Shown in pieces: positions 8,628 through 17,423 of a DNA stretch of 64,000 nt (within the stretch, counting starts at the first letter, position 1; each line of letters starts with the position of its first letter). The stretch comes from Flavobacterium wongokense. Its GTDB lineage: Bacteria; Bacteroidota; Bacteroidia; Flavobacteriales; Flavobacteriaceae. Position numbers and translations under genes: made by a program. Below the pieces are notes generated by a model. The model was not told where the DNA came from. It made no database searches and saw only the letters and a program-made list of their open reading frames with translations. The DNA lies in contig NZ_JAKIHP010000007.1 of the NCBI RefSeq assembly GCF_021608265.1, forward strand, positions 55,864 to 119,863. Reading direction: 5' to 3'.

Positions 8628-11302
8628 TGGCGGAAGCACAAAAATATTTAAAACTATCAGGCTTGGAACCTTTGATAGTTACTCCGGAATCAAATTTCAT
8701 TAACGTAGGAGAACGAACGAACGTAACAGGTTCGCGTAAGTTTTTGCGTTTAATAAAGGAAGAAAAATACGAGGAAGCACTCGACATTGCCCGAAACCAG
8801 GTTGAAGGCGGAGCCCAAATCATCGACATCAATATGGATGAAGGAATGTTGGATGGTGTATACGCCATGACCAAATTCCTAAATCTGATTGCGGCCGAAC
8901 CTGATATTGCCCGCGTTCCGGTGATGGTCGACAGCTCTAAATGGGAAATCATCGAAGCCGGACTTAAGGTAATCCAGGGAAAAGGCGTCGTAAATTCGAT
9001 TTCACTAAAAGAAGGGAAAGAAGCTTTCATCCATCATGCCAAATTAATCAAACGCTACGGAGCTGCAGTTATCGTAATGGCTTTTGATGAAGTGGGACAG
9101 GCGGATAATTATGAAAGACGCATCGAAATCTGTAAAAGAAGTTATGATATTTTGGTGGATGAAGTACATTTTCCACCGGAAGATATCATTTTCGACCCGA
9201 ATATTTTCCCGGTTGCAACCGGAATGGACGAACACAAATTAAATGCACTGGATTTCTTCAGGGCAACCAAATGGATTCGTGAAAATCTTCCTTATGCCGG
9301 AATTTCTGGTGGTGTGAGTAATGTTTCGTTCTCTTTCCGTGGCAATGACAAAGTGCGTGAAGCCATGCATTCGGCGTTCCTGTATCATGCGATTAAAAAC
9401 GGAATGACCATGGGAATCGTAAATCCGGAAATGCTTGAGATTTATGACGAAATCGATCCAATTTTATTGGAACACGTTGAAGATGTTTTGTTGAACAGAA
9501 GGGAAGATGCGACCGAAAGATTACTGGATTTGGCGGAAACCTTTAAAGGCGATGTAAAAACCAACGAAAAGGAAATAGCCGAATGGAGGAACGGAACGGT
9601 TCAGGAACGATTGACGCATTCTTTGGTAAAAGGAATTGACGAATTCATCGAAATTGATGTTGAAGAAGCAAGGCTTTCTGCAGATAAGGCAATCGAAGTT
9701 ATCGAAGTGAATCTGATGGCAGGAATGAATGTTGTTGGCGATTTATTCGGAAGCGGAAAAATGTTTTTGCCTCAGGTTGTAAAATCGGCGCGTGTGATGA
9801 AAAAAGCCGTGGCGTATTTACTGCCGTTTATCGAAGCACAAAAAGACGGAAAATCATCTTCAGCCGGAAAAGTACTTATGGCAACGGTGAAAGGCGATGT
9901 ACACGACATTGGCAAAAATATCGTAGCGGTAGTTTTGGGCTGCAATAATTTCGAAATCATCGATTTGGGAGTTATGGTTCCGCCGGAAAAAATCATTGAA
10001 GCTGCGGTTCGCGAAAACGTAGATATCATTGGTTTGAGCGGATTGATTACACCATCGCTTGACGAAATGGTGTATCTCGCCAAGGAAATGGACAAACTCA
10101 ATATCAAAATTCCGATCATGATTGGTGGAGCAACAACTTCGCGTGCACACACTGCTGTGAAAATTGCACCCGAATACAAGGAAACTGTTGTCCACGTAAA
10201 CGATGCTTCGCGTGCAGTTACGGTCGCCAGCAATTTGCTGCAAACGGAAACCAAAGTAGACTATGCTAAAACGGTTCGTGCCGAATACGACAAATTAAGA
10301 GACGGCTATCTGAACAGAAGCCGTGATAAAAATTACCTGTCTATTGAAGACGCACGTAAAAACAAACTGCAGTTGGATTGGGATAATTTCACTCCGGTTA
10401 CACCAAATTTCATCGGAACAAAAACTGTTGAAGTCGAACTTTCGGAATTGGTTGATTTTATCGACTGGACTCCGTTTTTCAGTTCGTGGGAACTGTATGG
10501 AAAATATCCGGCAATCCTGACCGATGAGGTAGTGGGTGAACAGGCCACCGTTTTATTTGCCGATGCACAGAAAATGCTCAACCAGATTGTTTCCGAAAAA
10601 TGGCTGACGGCAAAAGGAATCCTTGGAATTTTTCCAGCAAATACCATCAATGACGACGATATAGAAATTCAAAATTCAGAATTCAAAATTCAAAATAAAT
10701 TCCTGACCTTACGCCAGCAATCCCAAAAAACGGCGGGAGCTCCAAACATTGCGTTAGCCGATTTTGTGGCTCCAAAAGATAGCGGAAAACAAGACTATAT
10801 TGGCTGTTTTTGTGTGACTACAGGTTTTGGCGTGGATGAAAAAGCAGCCGAATTTGAAAAGCAATTGGACGATTACAATTCGATTTTAGTTAAAGCGCTT
10901 GGCGATAGATTAGCCGAAGCTTTCGCCGAATATCTGCACCTAAAAGTGAGGAAAGAAATCTGGGGTTATGCTTCGGAGGAAAACCTTTCAAATCAGGATC
11001 TGATTGATGAGGAATACAAAGGAATCCGTCCTGCGCCAGGTTATCCGGCTTGTCCAGATCATTTGGAAAAACCAACGATTTGGAAACTGCTCAATGTGGA
11101 AAACGAAATCGGTGTAAAGCTTACCGAAAGCATGGCAATGTGGCCGGCATCATCGGTTTCGGGTTATTATTTTGCCAATCCGGAAAGCAAGTATTTCGGA
11201 CTCGGAAAAATAAAGGAAGACCAGGTTGTTGATTACGCTAAACGCCGTGGAATATCAACAGACCAGGCATCAAAATGGCTTTCGCCGAATATTGCAGATT
11301 AA
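8627..11302 (+). CDS. metH: Methionine synthase, folate/cobalamin/activation modules (split MetH, part 2)
   Basis: This 891-residue protein carries the remaining MetH modules. The pterin-binding barrel is at about residues 20-290, the B12 cap helices at about 320-410, and the cobalamin domain with DVHDIG at 424-429 (H426 is the lower axial ligand). The reactivation domain has the SAM-binding motif [12 protein letters not shown] at 801-812. The start at 8627 is chosen because it overlaps the stop of part 1 and directly precedes the conserved folate domain. Within the reactivation domain, about residues 680-690 ([11 protein letters not shown]) are encoded by a copy of an AT-rich dispersed repeat, in frame, at a place where homologues have an ordinary loop. 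Confidence 0.95.
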   Translation: MAEAQKYLKLSGLEPLIVTPESNFINVGERTNVTGSRKFLRLIKEEKYEEALDIARNQVEGGAQIIDINMDEGMLDGVYAMTKFLNLIAAEPDIARVPVMVDSSKWEIIEAGLKVIQGKGVVNSISLKEGKEAFIHHAKLIKRYGAAVIVMAFDEVGQADNYERRIEICKRSYDILVDEVHFPPEDIIFDPNIFPVATGMDEHKLNALDFFRATKWIRENLPYAGISGGVSNVSFSFRGNDKVREAMHSAFLYHAIKNGMTMGIVNPEMLEIYDEIDPILLEHVEDVLLNRREDATERLLDLAETFKGDVKTNEKEIAEWRNGTVQERLTHSLVKGIDEFIEIDVEEARLSADKAIEVIEVNLMAGMNVVGDLFGSGKMFLPQVVKSARVMKKAVAYLLPFIEAQKDGKSSSAGKVLMATVKGDVHDIGKNIVAVVLGCNNFEIIDLGVMVPPEKIIEAAVRENVDIIGLSGLITPSLDEMVYLAKEMDKLNIKIPIMIGGATTSRAHTAVKIAPEYKETVVHVNDASRAVTVASNLLQTETKVDYAKTVRAEYDKLRDGYLNRSRDKNYLSIEDARKNKLQLDWDNFTPVTPNFIGTKTVEVELSELVDFIDWTPFFSSWELYGKYPAILTDEVVGEQATVLFADAQKMLNQIVSEKWLTAKGILGIFPANTINDDDIEIQNSEFKIQNKFLTLRQQSQKTAGAPNIALADFVAPKDSGKQDYIGCFCVTTGFGVDEKAAEFEKQLDDYNSILVKALGDRLAEAFAEYLHLKVRKEIWGYASEENLSNQDLIDEEYKGIRPAPGYPACPDHLEKPTIWKLLNVENEIGVKLTESMAMWPASSVSGYYFANPESKYFGLGKIKEDQVVDYAKRRGISTDQASKWLSPNIAD
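10664..10696 (+). repeat. ATTCAAA-type repeat inside metH
   Basis: Tandem near-copies of the unit ATTCAAA/ATTCAGA keep the reading frame and encode [11 protein letters not shown] close relative lies inside aroA at 28916-28949. Confidence 0.7.
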
Positions 11303-11305
11303 ATT

Positions 11306-11345
11306 GAGTTCAACTCATAACTCATAATTTATAACTCATAACTAA
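11306..11345. repeat. Tandem ATAACTCATA-type repeat before metF
   Basis: CAACTCATAACTCATAA and TTTATAACTCATAACTAA fill the gap between metH and the metF start codon. A related array lies before queA (about 29466-29495). I see no coding content. Confidence 0.7.
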
Positions 11346-12302
11346 ATGAAAGTAACCCAACATATAGAAAACGCCAACGGAAAACCATTATTTTCGTTTG
11401 AAATATTACCGCCGTTAAAAGGACAAAACATCCAATCCATTTTTGACAGCATTGATCCGTTGATGGAATTCAACCCGCCATTCATTGATGTCACGTATCA
11501 CCGTGAGGAATACGAATTCAAGGAATTGCCAAGCGGTTTGTTGCAAAAGAAAATCGTAAAAAAACGACCGGGAACGGTAGGAATCTGCGCCGGAATCCAG
11601 AATAAATACAACGTAGATGCGATTCCGCATATTTTGTGTGGAGGTTTTACTAAAGAAGATACCGAAAACCTTTTGATAGATTTGGATTTCCTTGGAATTG
11701 ACAATGTCGTGGCACTTCGAGGCGATGCGTTAAAAAACGAAACCTATTTCAAACCTGAAAAGGAAGGTAATGAGTATGCAACCGATTTGGTGTTGCAGAT
11801 CAGCAACCTGAACAATGGGATTTACCTAGATGAGGATTTGAAAAATTCGGCTACGACCAACTTCTGCATTGGGGTTGCGGGTTATCCCGAAAAGCACATG
11901 GAAGCTCCGAGTTTGGACAGCGATATTTATTTCCTGAAACAAAAAATCAAAAACGGCGCTGATTATATCATTACGCAGATGTTTTTTGACAATAAGAAAT
12001 TCTTTGATTTTGTTGCCAAATGCCGTGCATCGGGGATTACCATTCCGATTATCCCGGGATTGAAACCCATTGCGACAAAGAAACAACTAAACTTAATTCC
12101 ACACCGATTCAGCATTGAACTTCCTGATGATTTGATCATGGCCGTGGTAAAAGCGAAAGACAACGACGCGGTAAAGCAAATCGGGATTGAATGGTGCACA
12201 CAGCAAAGCAAGGAATTGGTCGCAGCCGGAATTCCGGTTTTGCACTATTATTCAATGGGTAAAGCCGAAAATATCAAGGCGATTGCGAAGGAGATTTTTT
12301 AA
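11346..12302 (+). CDS. metF: 5,10-methylenetetrahydrofolate reductase
   Basis: This 318-residue flavin enzyme supplies methyltetrahydrofolate to methionine synthase. FEILPPLKG near residues 18-26 carries the conserved Glu of the active site. The FAD-barrel motif VALRGD and the TQMFFD motif later in the barrel are present. The length fits the bacterial single-domain form. It lies 43 bases after metH on the same strand with no terminator between, so the SAM-I riboswitch probably governs all three cistrons. Confidence 0.96.
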   Translation: MKVTQHIENANGKPLFSFEILPPLKGQNIQSIFDSIDPLMEFNPPFIDVTYHREEYEFKELPSGLLQKKIVKKRPGTVGICAGIQNKYNVDAIPHILCGGFTKEDTENLLIDLDFLGIDNVVALRGDALKNETYFKPEKEGNEYATDLVLQISNLNNGIYLDEDLKNSATTNFCIGVAGYPEKHMEAPSLDSDIYFLKQKIKNGADYIITQMFFDNKKFFDFVAKCRASGITIPIIPGLKPIATKKQLNLIPHRFSIELPDDLIMAVVKAKDNDAVKQIGIEWCTQQSKELVAAGIPVLHYYSMGKAENIKAIAKEIF

Positions 12303-12336
12303 ATAGCGGAATATTAGGATGCTGGATATATTCAAT

Positions 12337-12344
12337 TATATTTG
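12337..12344 (+). promoter_or_regulatory. Candidate -7 box TATATTTG
   Basis: An exact TAnnTTTG match 18 bases before the outer-membrane deacylase gene. No good TTG is found at the usual distance, so the call is tentative. Confidence 0.35.
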
Positions 12345-12362
12345 TGCGTTTTAAATTTCAGG

Positions 12363-13451
12363 ATGAGAAAAATTTACTCTCTTTTTTTATTGTTTTCCCT
12401 TACCGTTGTTGGCCAGAAGAATAATCCTTTTTCGGTTGAAGCTTCCTTTCTAAGAGGGAATGTACTGCCACATACCGAAGACATGTATCATTTGGTAAAC
12501 GGTCATCCAGAGGCTTTTTTGCTGACAGTTGTCAAAAAAACAGATGGTTCAAGGGAATGGCATAAAGCTTACAATTATCCCGATTACGGAGCGTATTTTT
12601 TATACCAGGATTTTAAAAGCCAGCCTTTGGGGCAAAACTATTCTGTTGGGGCATTGTATAATTTTTATTTCTTCAACAGGCATCTGCAGTTTAAGCTTGC
12701 CCAGGGAATTGCCTACACCACCAATCCGTATGATAAGGTAACCAACAGCAGGAACAAGGCATTTGGAACCCAAATCATGGCGAATACCAATATTGGCCTG
12801 GCGTATGATAACCAAAAGATTTTCAGGAGTTTTGGTGTCCATGCCGGAATTTTATTCACGCATTATTCCAACGGAAGGTTCAAATCGCCCAACAGCGGTA
12901 TCAATACCTATTTACTGAATCTTGGAGTCAGCCACAATCTTTCTGAAGATTTCAAACGCCTTCCCGACACTGCCTTGGTAAAAAAATCATACCGCGAACC
13001 CATTCATTATAATTTTGTATTCCGAAGCGGAGTCAATGAAAATCCAATTATAGGCAGTGGCCAATATCCTTTTTACCATATTGGTTTTTATGCGGATAAA
13101 CGTTTGAACCGAAAGTCGGCATTGCAATTGGGAACCGAAATCTTCCTGACAAAATCCATTGAGGAATACATTCGCTATTATTCGGTGGCGTACCCTGAAG
13201 AAAACATCAGCCCAAATACCGATTACAAAAGAGTCGGAGTCTTTGTGGGCCACGAATTGCTGATTAACCGGTTTTCGCTCGAAGCACAATTGGGTTATTA
13301 TGCCTACCAGAAATTTAACAAGGATACCGGAATCTATGACAGGGTTGGGTTAAAATATTATATGACCAAAAATATTTTTGGCGGATTTACCATTAAAACC
13401 CATTTGTTCCTTGCTGAAGCTTTGGAATTTGGAATTGGATACAGAATTTAA
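12363..13451 (+). CDS. PagL-like acyloxyacyl hydrolase (lipid A deacylase family)
   Basis: This 362-residue protein has a signal peptide (1-17, VVG-Q) and a beta-barrel-type composition. THYSNGRF (residues 166-173) contains the H-x-S-N arrangement of the PagL catalytic centre (H167, S169). PagL-family enzymes sit in the outer membrane and remove an acyl chain from lipid A. At 362 residues it is longer than classical PagL (about 170), with an extended N-terminal half; this matches Bacteroidetes proteins annotated as acyloxyacyl hydrolase. The ATG at 12363 starts the signal peptide. The activity itself is inferred. Confidence 0.75.
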   Translation: MRKIYSLFLLFSLTVVGQKNNPFSVEASFLRGNVLPHTEDMYHLVNGHPEAFLLTVVKKTDGSREWHKAYNYPDYGAYFLYQDFKSQPLGQNYSVGALYNFYFFNRHLQFKLAQGIAYTTNPYDKVTNSRNKAFGTQIMANTNIGLAYDNQKIFRSFGVHAGILFTHYSNGRFKSPNSGINTYLLNLGVSHNLSEDFKRLPDTALVKKSYREPIHYNFVFRSGVNENPIIGSGQYPFYHIGFYADKRLNRKSALQLGTEIFLTKSIEEYIRYYSVAYPEENISPNTDYKRVGVFVGHELLINRFSLEAQLGYYAYQKFNKDTGIYDRVGLKYYMTKNIFGGFTIKTHLFLAEALEFGIGYRI

Positions 13452-13461
13452 AATGACAGTC

Positions 13462-14214
13462 ATGAAGAAATTTTCGCTATTACTGGTTTTGTTTTGGATG
13501 CTGAATGCTTGTGAAAAACCAAGTGACTGCATCGAAAGCACGGGCACCATTATTACAAAGGAAGTAACAGTGCAGCCTTTTAAAAAGCTTAAAGTATACC
13601 GTGGCATTGAAGTCATCATCACGCAAGGTGCCGAATCGAAAGTGGTGATTGAAGCCGGTGAAAATTTCATAGACAATGTTGAGGTTCATCAAAACGGCGA
13701 CCAGCTTATTTTTAAGGATGAAACCAGCTGCAACTGGGTTCGTGCTTATGGCAAAGTCAAAATCCATGTAACGACGCCCACTTTGGAGGAAGTGTATTCC
13801 AAAACCGACAGGAATATAAGTTCCAATGGGGTACTGACTTTTCCGTACTTGAGTTTTGTTGCAATGGACAAAGACGGTGATGGCGAAGCCGGAGCCGGAA
13901 CAGGCGATTTTATCCTGAATATTGATAACGATTACCTGAATATCGGAAACAATAATGTATCGAGGTTTTATATTTCAGGCCATACCAATACCGCTAATCT
14001 GAATTTTTATTTTGGAGACGGCAGGATTGAAGCCCAGGATTTAATTGCCCAAAACATTCAAATATTCCATCGCGGGTCTAATGATATGATTATCCACCCT
14101 GTGGTAAACCTGAGTGGTGATTTGTATAGCACCGGAAATATTATTGCCAAAACCCATCCTGCAAATCCTGATACTGTAGTGCGTCATTATCAGGGACGGC
14201 TTATCTACGAATAA
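13462..14214 (+). CDS. GIN-head (DUF2807) lipoprotein
   Basis: A lipoprotein signal peptide ends at Cys17 (WMLNAC). The body, KLKVYRGIEVIITQGAE and onward, is the DUF2807 GIN-head domain, a repetitive beta-fold of adhesin-like shape common in Bacteroidetes. It is 250 residues counted from the ATG at 13462; an ATG three codons upstream at 13453 would serve equally well. It follows the deacylase gene by about 10 bases. Its stop codon abuts the gldA stop on the other strand (TAATTA at 14212-14217). The function of this domain is not established. Confidence 0.8.
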   Translation: MKKFSLLLVLFWMLNACEKPSDCIESTGTIITKEVTVQPFKKLKVYRGIEVIITQGAESKVVIEAGENFIDNVEVHQNGDQLIFKDETSCNWVRAYGKVKIHVTTPTLEEVYSKTDRNISSNGVLTFPYLSFVAMDKDGDGEAGAGTGDFILNIDNDYLNIGNNNVSRFYISGHTNTANLNFYFGDGRIEAQDLIAQNIQIFHRGSNDMIIHPVVNLSGDLYSTGNIIAKTHPANPDTVVRHYQGRLIYE

Positions 14215-15117
14215 TTATTTTTTCTTGGTTTTTTCCCTAAAAATCTGTTCGAGGTTTTTGCTTTTCAGGCTGATTTGAAGTGTTTTCAATCCGTTGTCAT
14301 GCGCAAAGTCAAATAATTTTGGGCGCATGTCCTCGTCGGTATTGAAAGTCAGTGTCCAAAGATTGTCACCGCTATTTTTGTAGGCTTTGAGGTTTGGTAA
14401 TTTTGCCAAAATGGTTTCATCAATGGCTTTGTCAAATTCCACTTCGATAATCTGCTCTTTTTCTTCCGAAACCAGTTTGTCCAGTTTTTTATCAGTTACA
14501 ATTTTTCCGTGGTCAATGATGATGACACGGTCGCAAATGGCTTCCACTTCCTGCATGATATGCGTTGAAAGGAAAACCGTTTTGTCCTTCCCAACATTCT
14601 TGATCACATTCCTGATTTCAACCAACTGATTTGGGTCTAGTCCTGTTGTGGGTTCATCCAAAATCAAAACATCAGGATTGTGAAGCAAAGCCGTAGCCAA
14701 TCCAACACGCTGGCGATACCCTTTTGACAATTGCCCAATTTTTTTATGGCTTTCAGGACTCAGTCCGGTCAATTGGATTACTTCCTCAATACGTTCTTTC
14801 GAAACTTTATACACATCGGCATTGAAGGCCAAATATTCACGAACGTACAAATCAAGATACAACGGATTGTGTTCCGGAAGATAACCCACAGAAAGCTGGA
14901 CTGCTTTTTGGTTCTCAGCCACATCGCTTCCATTTACCGAAGCTGAGCCTTCGTCAGCATTGATAAAGGTCGTCAAAATTTTCATCAGTGTCGATTTTCC
15001 GGCGCCATTCGGACCAAGGAAACCAACAATTTCTCCTTTTTTTACCGAAAAGGAAACCTTATCCAATGCCTTTTGGGCACCATAACTCTTCGAAATATTT
15101 TGAACTTCTATTGACAT
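14215..15117 (-). CDS. gldA: Gliding motility ABC transporter ATP-binding protein GldA
   Basis: This 300-residue ABC ATPase has Walker A GPNGAGKST (35-43), the signature LSKGYRQRV (130-138), Walker B VLILDEP (150-156) and the H-loop STHIM. Length and sequence character match GldA, which with GldF and GldG forms an ABC transporter needed for gliding in Flavobacterium johnsoniae. gldF and gldG are not adjacent here, which is also the arrangement known from other flavobacteria. The gene is monocistronic in this window and convergent with the GIN-head lipoprotein, sharing no intergenic base. Confidence 0.88.
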   Translation of the reverse strand: MSIEVQNISKSYGAQKALDKVSFSVKKGEIVGFLGPNGAGKSTLMKILTTFINADEGSASVNGSDVAENQKAVQLSVGYLPEHNPLYLDLYVREYLAFNADVYKVSKERIEEVIQLTGLSPESHKKIGQLSKGYRQRVGLATALLHNPDVLILDEPTTGLDPNQLVEIRNVIKNVGKDKTVFLSTHIMQEVEAICDRVIIIDHGKIVTDKKLDKLVSEEKEQIIEVEFDKAIDETILAKLPNLKAYKNSGDNLWTLTFNTDEDMRPKLFDFAHDNGLKTLQISLKSKNLEQIFREKTKKK

Positions 15118-15221
15118 ACCAAAGGATTTTGAGCAAATGTAATAATTAATATAGGGATAACGAAAAAATCACGGTTTTATGATTTTTACGAAAACGTTTC
15201 CGCAACTTTTTTTGCAATGCC

Positions 15222-15254
15222 TTGTAAAACCTACACTTTAATTGGTTACATTAG
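15222..15254 (+). promoter_or_regulatory. Candidate promoter of the aromatic operon
   Basis: TTG (15222-15224), a 22-base spacer, then TACATTAG (15247-15254), one mismatch from TAnnTTTG. Transcription would start about 10-15 bases before the leader-peptide start codon, which suits an attenuator. Confidence 0.4.
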
Positions 15255-15272
15255 CAAAACAGAACACACAAA

Positions 15273-15362
15273 ATGAAAACATTCAATACTTATTATAACT
15301 ATTTCTTTTATTTCTTCTTCGGACAGAAAAAGGGAATGGTATTGTGTTATGTGAAAAAGTAA
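15273..15362 (+). CDS. Phe/Tyr-rich leader peptide of the pheA operon
   Basis: ATG at 15273, TAA at 15360-15362, 29 codons. Six Phe and five Tyr codons are present, and ten of the thirteen residues from 4 to 16 are aromatic (FNTYYNYFFYFFF). The ORF sits between a promoter-like site and an intrinsic terminator that ends five bases before pheA. Leader peptides with runs of the regulatory amino acid are the hallmark of ribosome-mediated attenuation, as in enterobacterial pheA. Shortage of charged tRNA-Phe or tRNA-Tyr would stall a ribosome near codons 7-16 and change folding before the terminator. I did not find a strong antiterminator by eye; the best pairing with the terminator 5' arm is only a few bases. 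Confidence 0.82.
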   Translation: MKTFNTYYNYFFYFFFGQKKGMVLCYVKK

Positions 15363-15383
15363 AAATTAAAACTAACTATATAT

Positions 15384-15413
15384 AAATCCCGATGCAAATC
15401 GGGATTTTTTTTT
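15384..15413 (+). terminator. Attenuator terminator before pheA
   Basis: A perfect 10-bp stem, AAATCCCGAT/ATCGGGATTT, with loop GCAA and a T-run of nine (15405-15413). It lies 21 bases after the leader-peptide stop and five bases before the pheA ATG, so it would stop transcription of the operon unless prevented. No gene lies immediately upstream on this strand that would need it as an ordinary terminator. Confidence 0.88.
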
Positions 15414-15418
15414 GCTCT

Positions 15419-16246
15419 ATGGAAACAAAAATTGCAATACAGGGAATCAAAGGTTCGTTCCACCATCAGGTTGCCCAGGAATATTTCAACCAGGAATATG
15501 ATATGGATGAATGCATGTCGTTTGATGATGTGGTCAAAAGTTTATTAGAAAGCAAGGCACAGAAAGGTGTAATGGCGTTGGAGAATTCCATTGCGGGTTC
15601 GATAATTCCGAATTATGCCTTAATTGACCGCAACAACCTGCATATCATTGGCGAACATTATTTGGACATCCACATGAACTTAATGGTGCTCAAAGGCCAG
15701 AAAATTGAGGACATCACTGAGGTTCATTCGCATCCGATTGCTTTGCTGCAATGTGCGGTTTTCTTTAGCCAGTATCCACATATCAAATTGGTGGAAAGTG
15801 GCGACACGGCTGAAACAGCAAGACGAATCCAGGAACAGCAATTGAAAGGAATTGGTGCTGTTGCCGCTCCAATTGCCGCCAAATTATACGACCTCGAAAT
15901 CCTCGCAGCCGGAATCCATACGATTCAAAGTAACAAAACAAGGTTTGTGATTGTAAAAACGCAGAATAAAGAGTTGCCGAAGGAAGAGATTAACAAAGCA
16001 TCCATAAAATTTGAACTGGACGACACCGCGGGAAGCCTTGCCACGGTTTTAAATGTAATGAACAATTGCAAACTCAGCCTGACCAAAATCCAGTCAATGC
16101 CGATTATTGAACAGCCTTTTCAATATTCCTTTTTTGTAGATGTGATTTTTGAGAAGTACAAGCATTACGAGAAGGCAAAAAACATTTTGGCTTTAATGAC
16201 GACCCACTTCAAAGTGTTGGGTGAATATAAAAACGGACGCTTATGA
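15419..16246 (+). CDS. pheA: Prephenate dehydratase
   Basis: This 275-residue enzyme converts prephenate to phenylpyruvate, the committed step to phenylalanine. The catalytic-domain TRF motif is at residues 174-176 in SNKTRFVIV. A C-terminal ACT domain begins at about 195. The Phe-binding ESRP motif known from E. coli-type enzymes reads QSMP here, so feedback sensing may differ. The ATG at 15419 is used; a TTG at 15392 would place the start inside the terminator hairpin. No chorismate mutase domain is fused; that activity sits two genes downstream. The next gene overlaps by four bases (ATGA). Confidence 0.93.
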   Translation: METKIAIQGIKGSFHHQVAQEYFNQEYDMDECMSFDDVVKSLLESKAQKGVMALENSIAGSIIPNYALIDRNNLHIIGEHYLDIHMNLMVLKGQKIEDITEVHSHPIALLQCAVFFSQYPHIKLVESGDTAETARRIQEQQLKGIGAVAAPIAAKLYDLEILAAGIHTIQSNKTRFVIVKTQNKELPKEEINKASIKFELDDTAGSLATVLNVMNNCKLSLTKIQSMPIIEQPFQYSFFVDVIFEKYKHYEKAKNILALMTTHFKVLGEYKNGRL

Positions 16247-17388
16247 TAACAACTGCCAAAAGACTGAATACCGTTGAGGAATACTATTTTTCAAGGAAAC
16301 TCCGCGAAGTACGCCAATTGATTTTGGAAGGTAACCCAATCATCAATATGGGAATCGGAAGCCCCGATTTGGTTCCGGACAAATCGGTAATTGAAGCCAT
16401 TCAAAAAGCGATGTTTGACGACAAAGCCCACGAATATCAAAGTTATCAGGGCTTGCCTGAGCTTAGGAAAGGGATGTCCGATTTTTATCAAAAGCAATTT
16501 GGTGTTGCATTGGATTTCAATTCGGAAGTATTGCCGCTTATGGGTTCCAAAGAAGGAATCATGCACATTTCGCTGGCTTTTTTAAATGAGGGAGATGAAG
16601 TCCTGATTCCGAATCCCGGTTATCCAACCTATGCTTCGGTAACCGAATTGGTACAGGCAAAAGCGGTTTATTATGACTTGTCGGATGCAACCAATTGGCA
16701 GCCCGATTTTGAAGCGTTGGAAAGAATGGATTTGTCAAAAGTCAAACTGATGTGGGTTTCGTATCCACACATGCCAACAGGGAAAAATGGCAATTTGGAA
16801 TTATTCGAAAAGCTGATTGCATTTGGAAAAAAACACAGTATTTTAATTGTAAACGACAATCCGTACAGTTTCGTCTTGAATGAGCATCCGATTTCGATTT
16901 TGCAGGTTGATGGTGCGAAAGAGATTGCGTTGGAACTGAATTCCCTTTCCAAAACCTACAATATGGCAGGTTGGCGTGTTGGAATGGTGTTGGGAAACCC
17001 AACTTTGATTGATGCAGTTTTGAAAGTAAAAAGCAATATGGACAGCGGTATGTTTTACGGAATCCAGAAAGGAGCCATTGAAGCATTAAAACTTGGAACC
17101 GATTGGTTTGAACAGCAAAACCAAATTTATACCAAACGCCGCAACCTGATTTTTCAATTGGCTGAAAAACTCAACTGTACTTTCGACGGCGACAGTGTTG
17201 GATTGTTTGTATGGGCAAAACTGCCTGAAGGAATTCAGTCTTCGGAAGCATTTATAGACGGACTGCTTTTGGAAAAACATTTATTCATAACTCCGGGAAC
17301 GATTTTCGGGAGCAACGGCGAAGGGTATATTCGGTTTTCGCTTTGCGTTACTGAAGAAAAAATACAGCAGGCAATCAACAGATTTTAA
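16243..17388 (+). CDS. Aromatic/aspartate-type aminotransferase (class I)
   Basis: This 381-residue PLP-dependent aminotransferase has the Schiff-base lysine at about K237 in SLSKTYNMAGWR and the PNPGYPTY motif near 123-130. Its place between pheA and the DAHP synthase/chorismate mutase gene suggests that it transaminates phenylpyruvate, 4-hydroxyphenylpyruvate or prephenate. Substrate choice cannot be read from sequence. It overlaps pheA by ATGA. In many Bacteroidetes the next gene is a prephenate dehydrogenase (tyrA); here only 35 bases of AT-rich spacer follow. Confidence 0.88.
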   Translation: MITTAKRLNTVEEYYFSRKLREVRQLILEGNPIINMGIGSPDLVPDKSVIEAIQKAMFDDKAHEYQSYQGLPELRKGMSDFYQKQFGVALDFNSEVLPLMGSKEGIMHISLAFLNEGDEVLIPNPGYPTYASVTELVQAKAVYYDLSDATNWQPDFEALERMDLSKVKLMWVSYPHMPTGKNGNLELFEKLIAFGKKHSILIVNDNPYSFVLNEHPISILQVDGAKEIALELNSLSKTYNMAGWRVGMVLGNPTLIDAVLKVKSNMDSGMFYGIQKGAIEALKLGTDWFEQQNQIYTKRRNLIFQLAEKLNCTFDGDSVGLFVWAKLPEGIQSSEAFIDGLLLEKHLFITPGTIFGSNGEGYIRFSLCVTEEKIQQAINRF

Positions 17389-17423
17389 ACAAAAGAAATT
17401 AATTTTACACAAGATAAAAAGCT

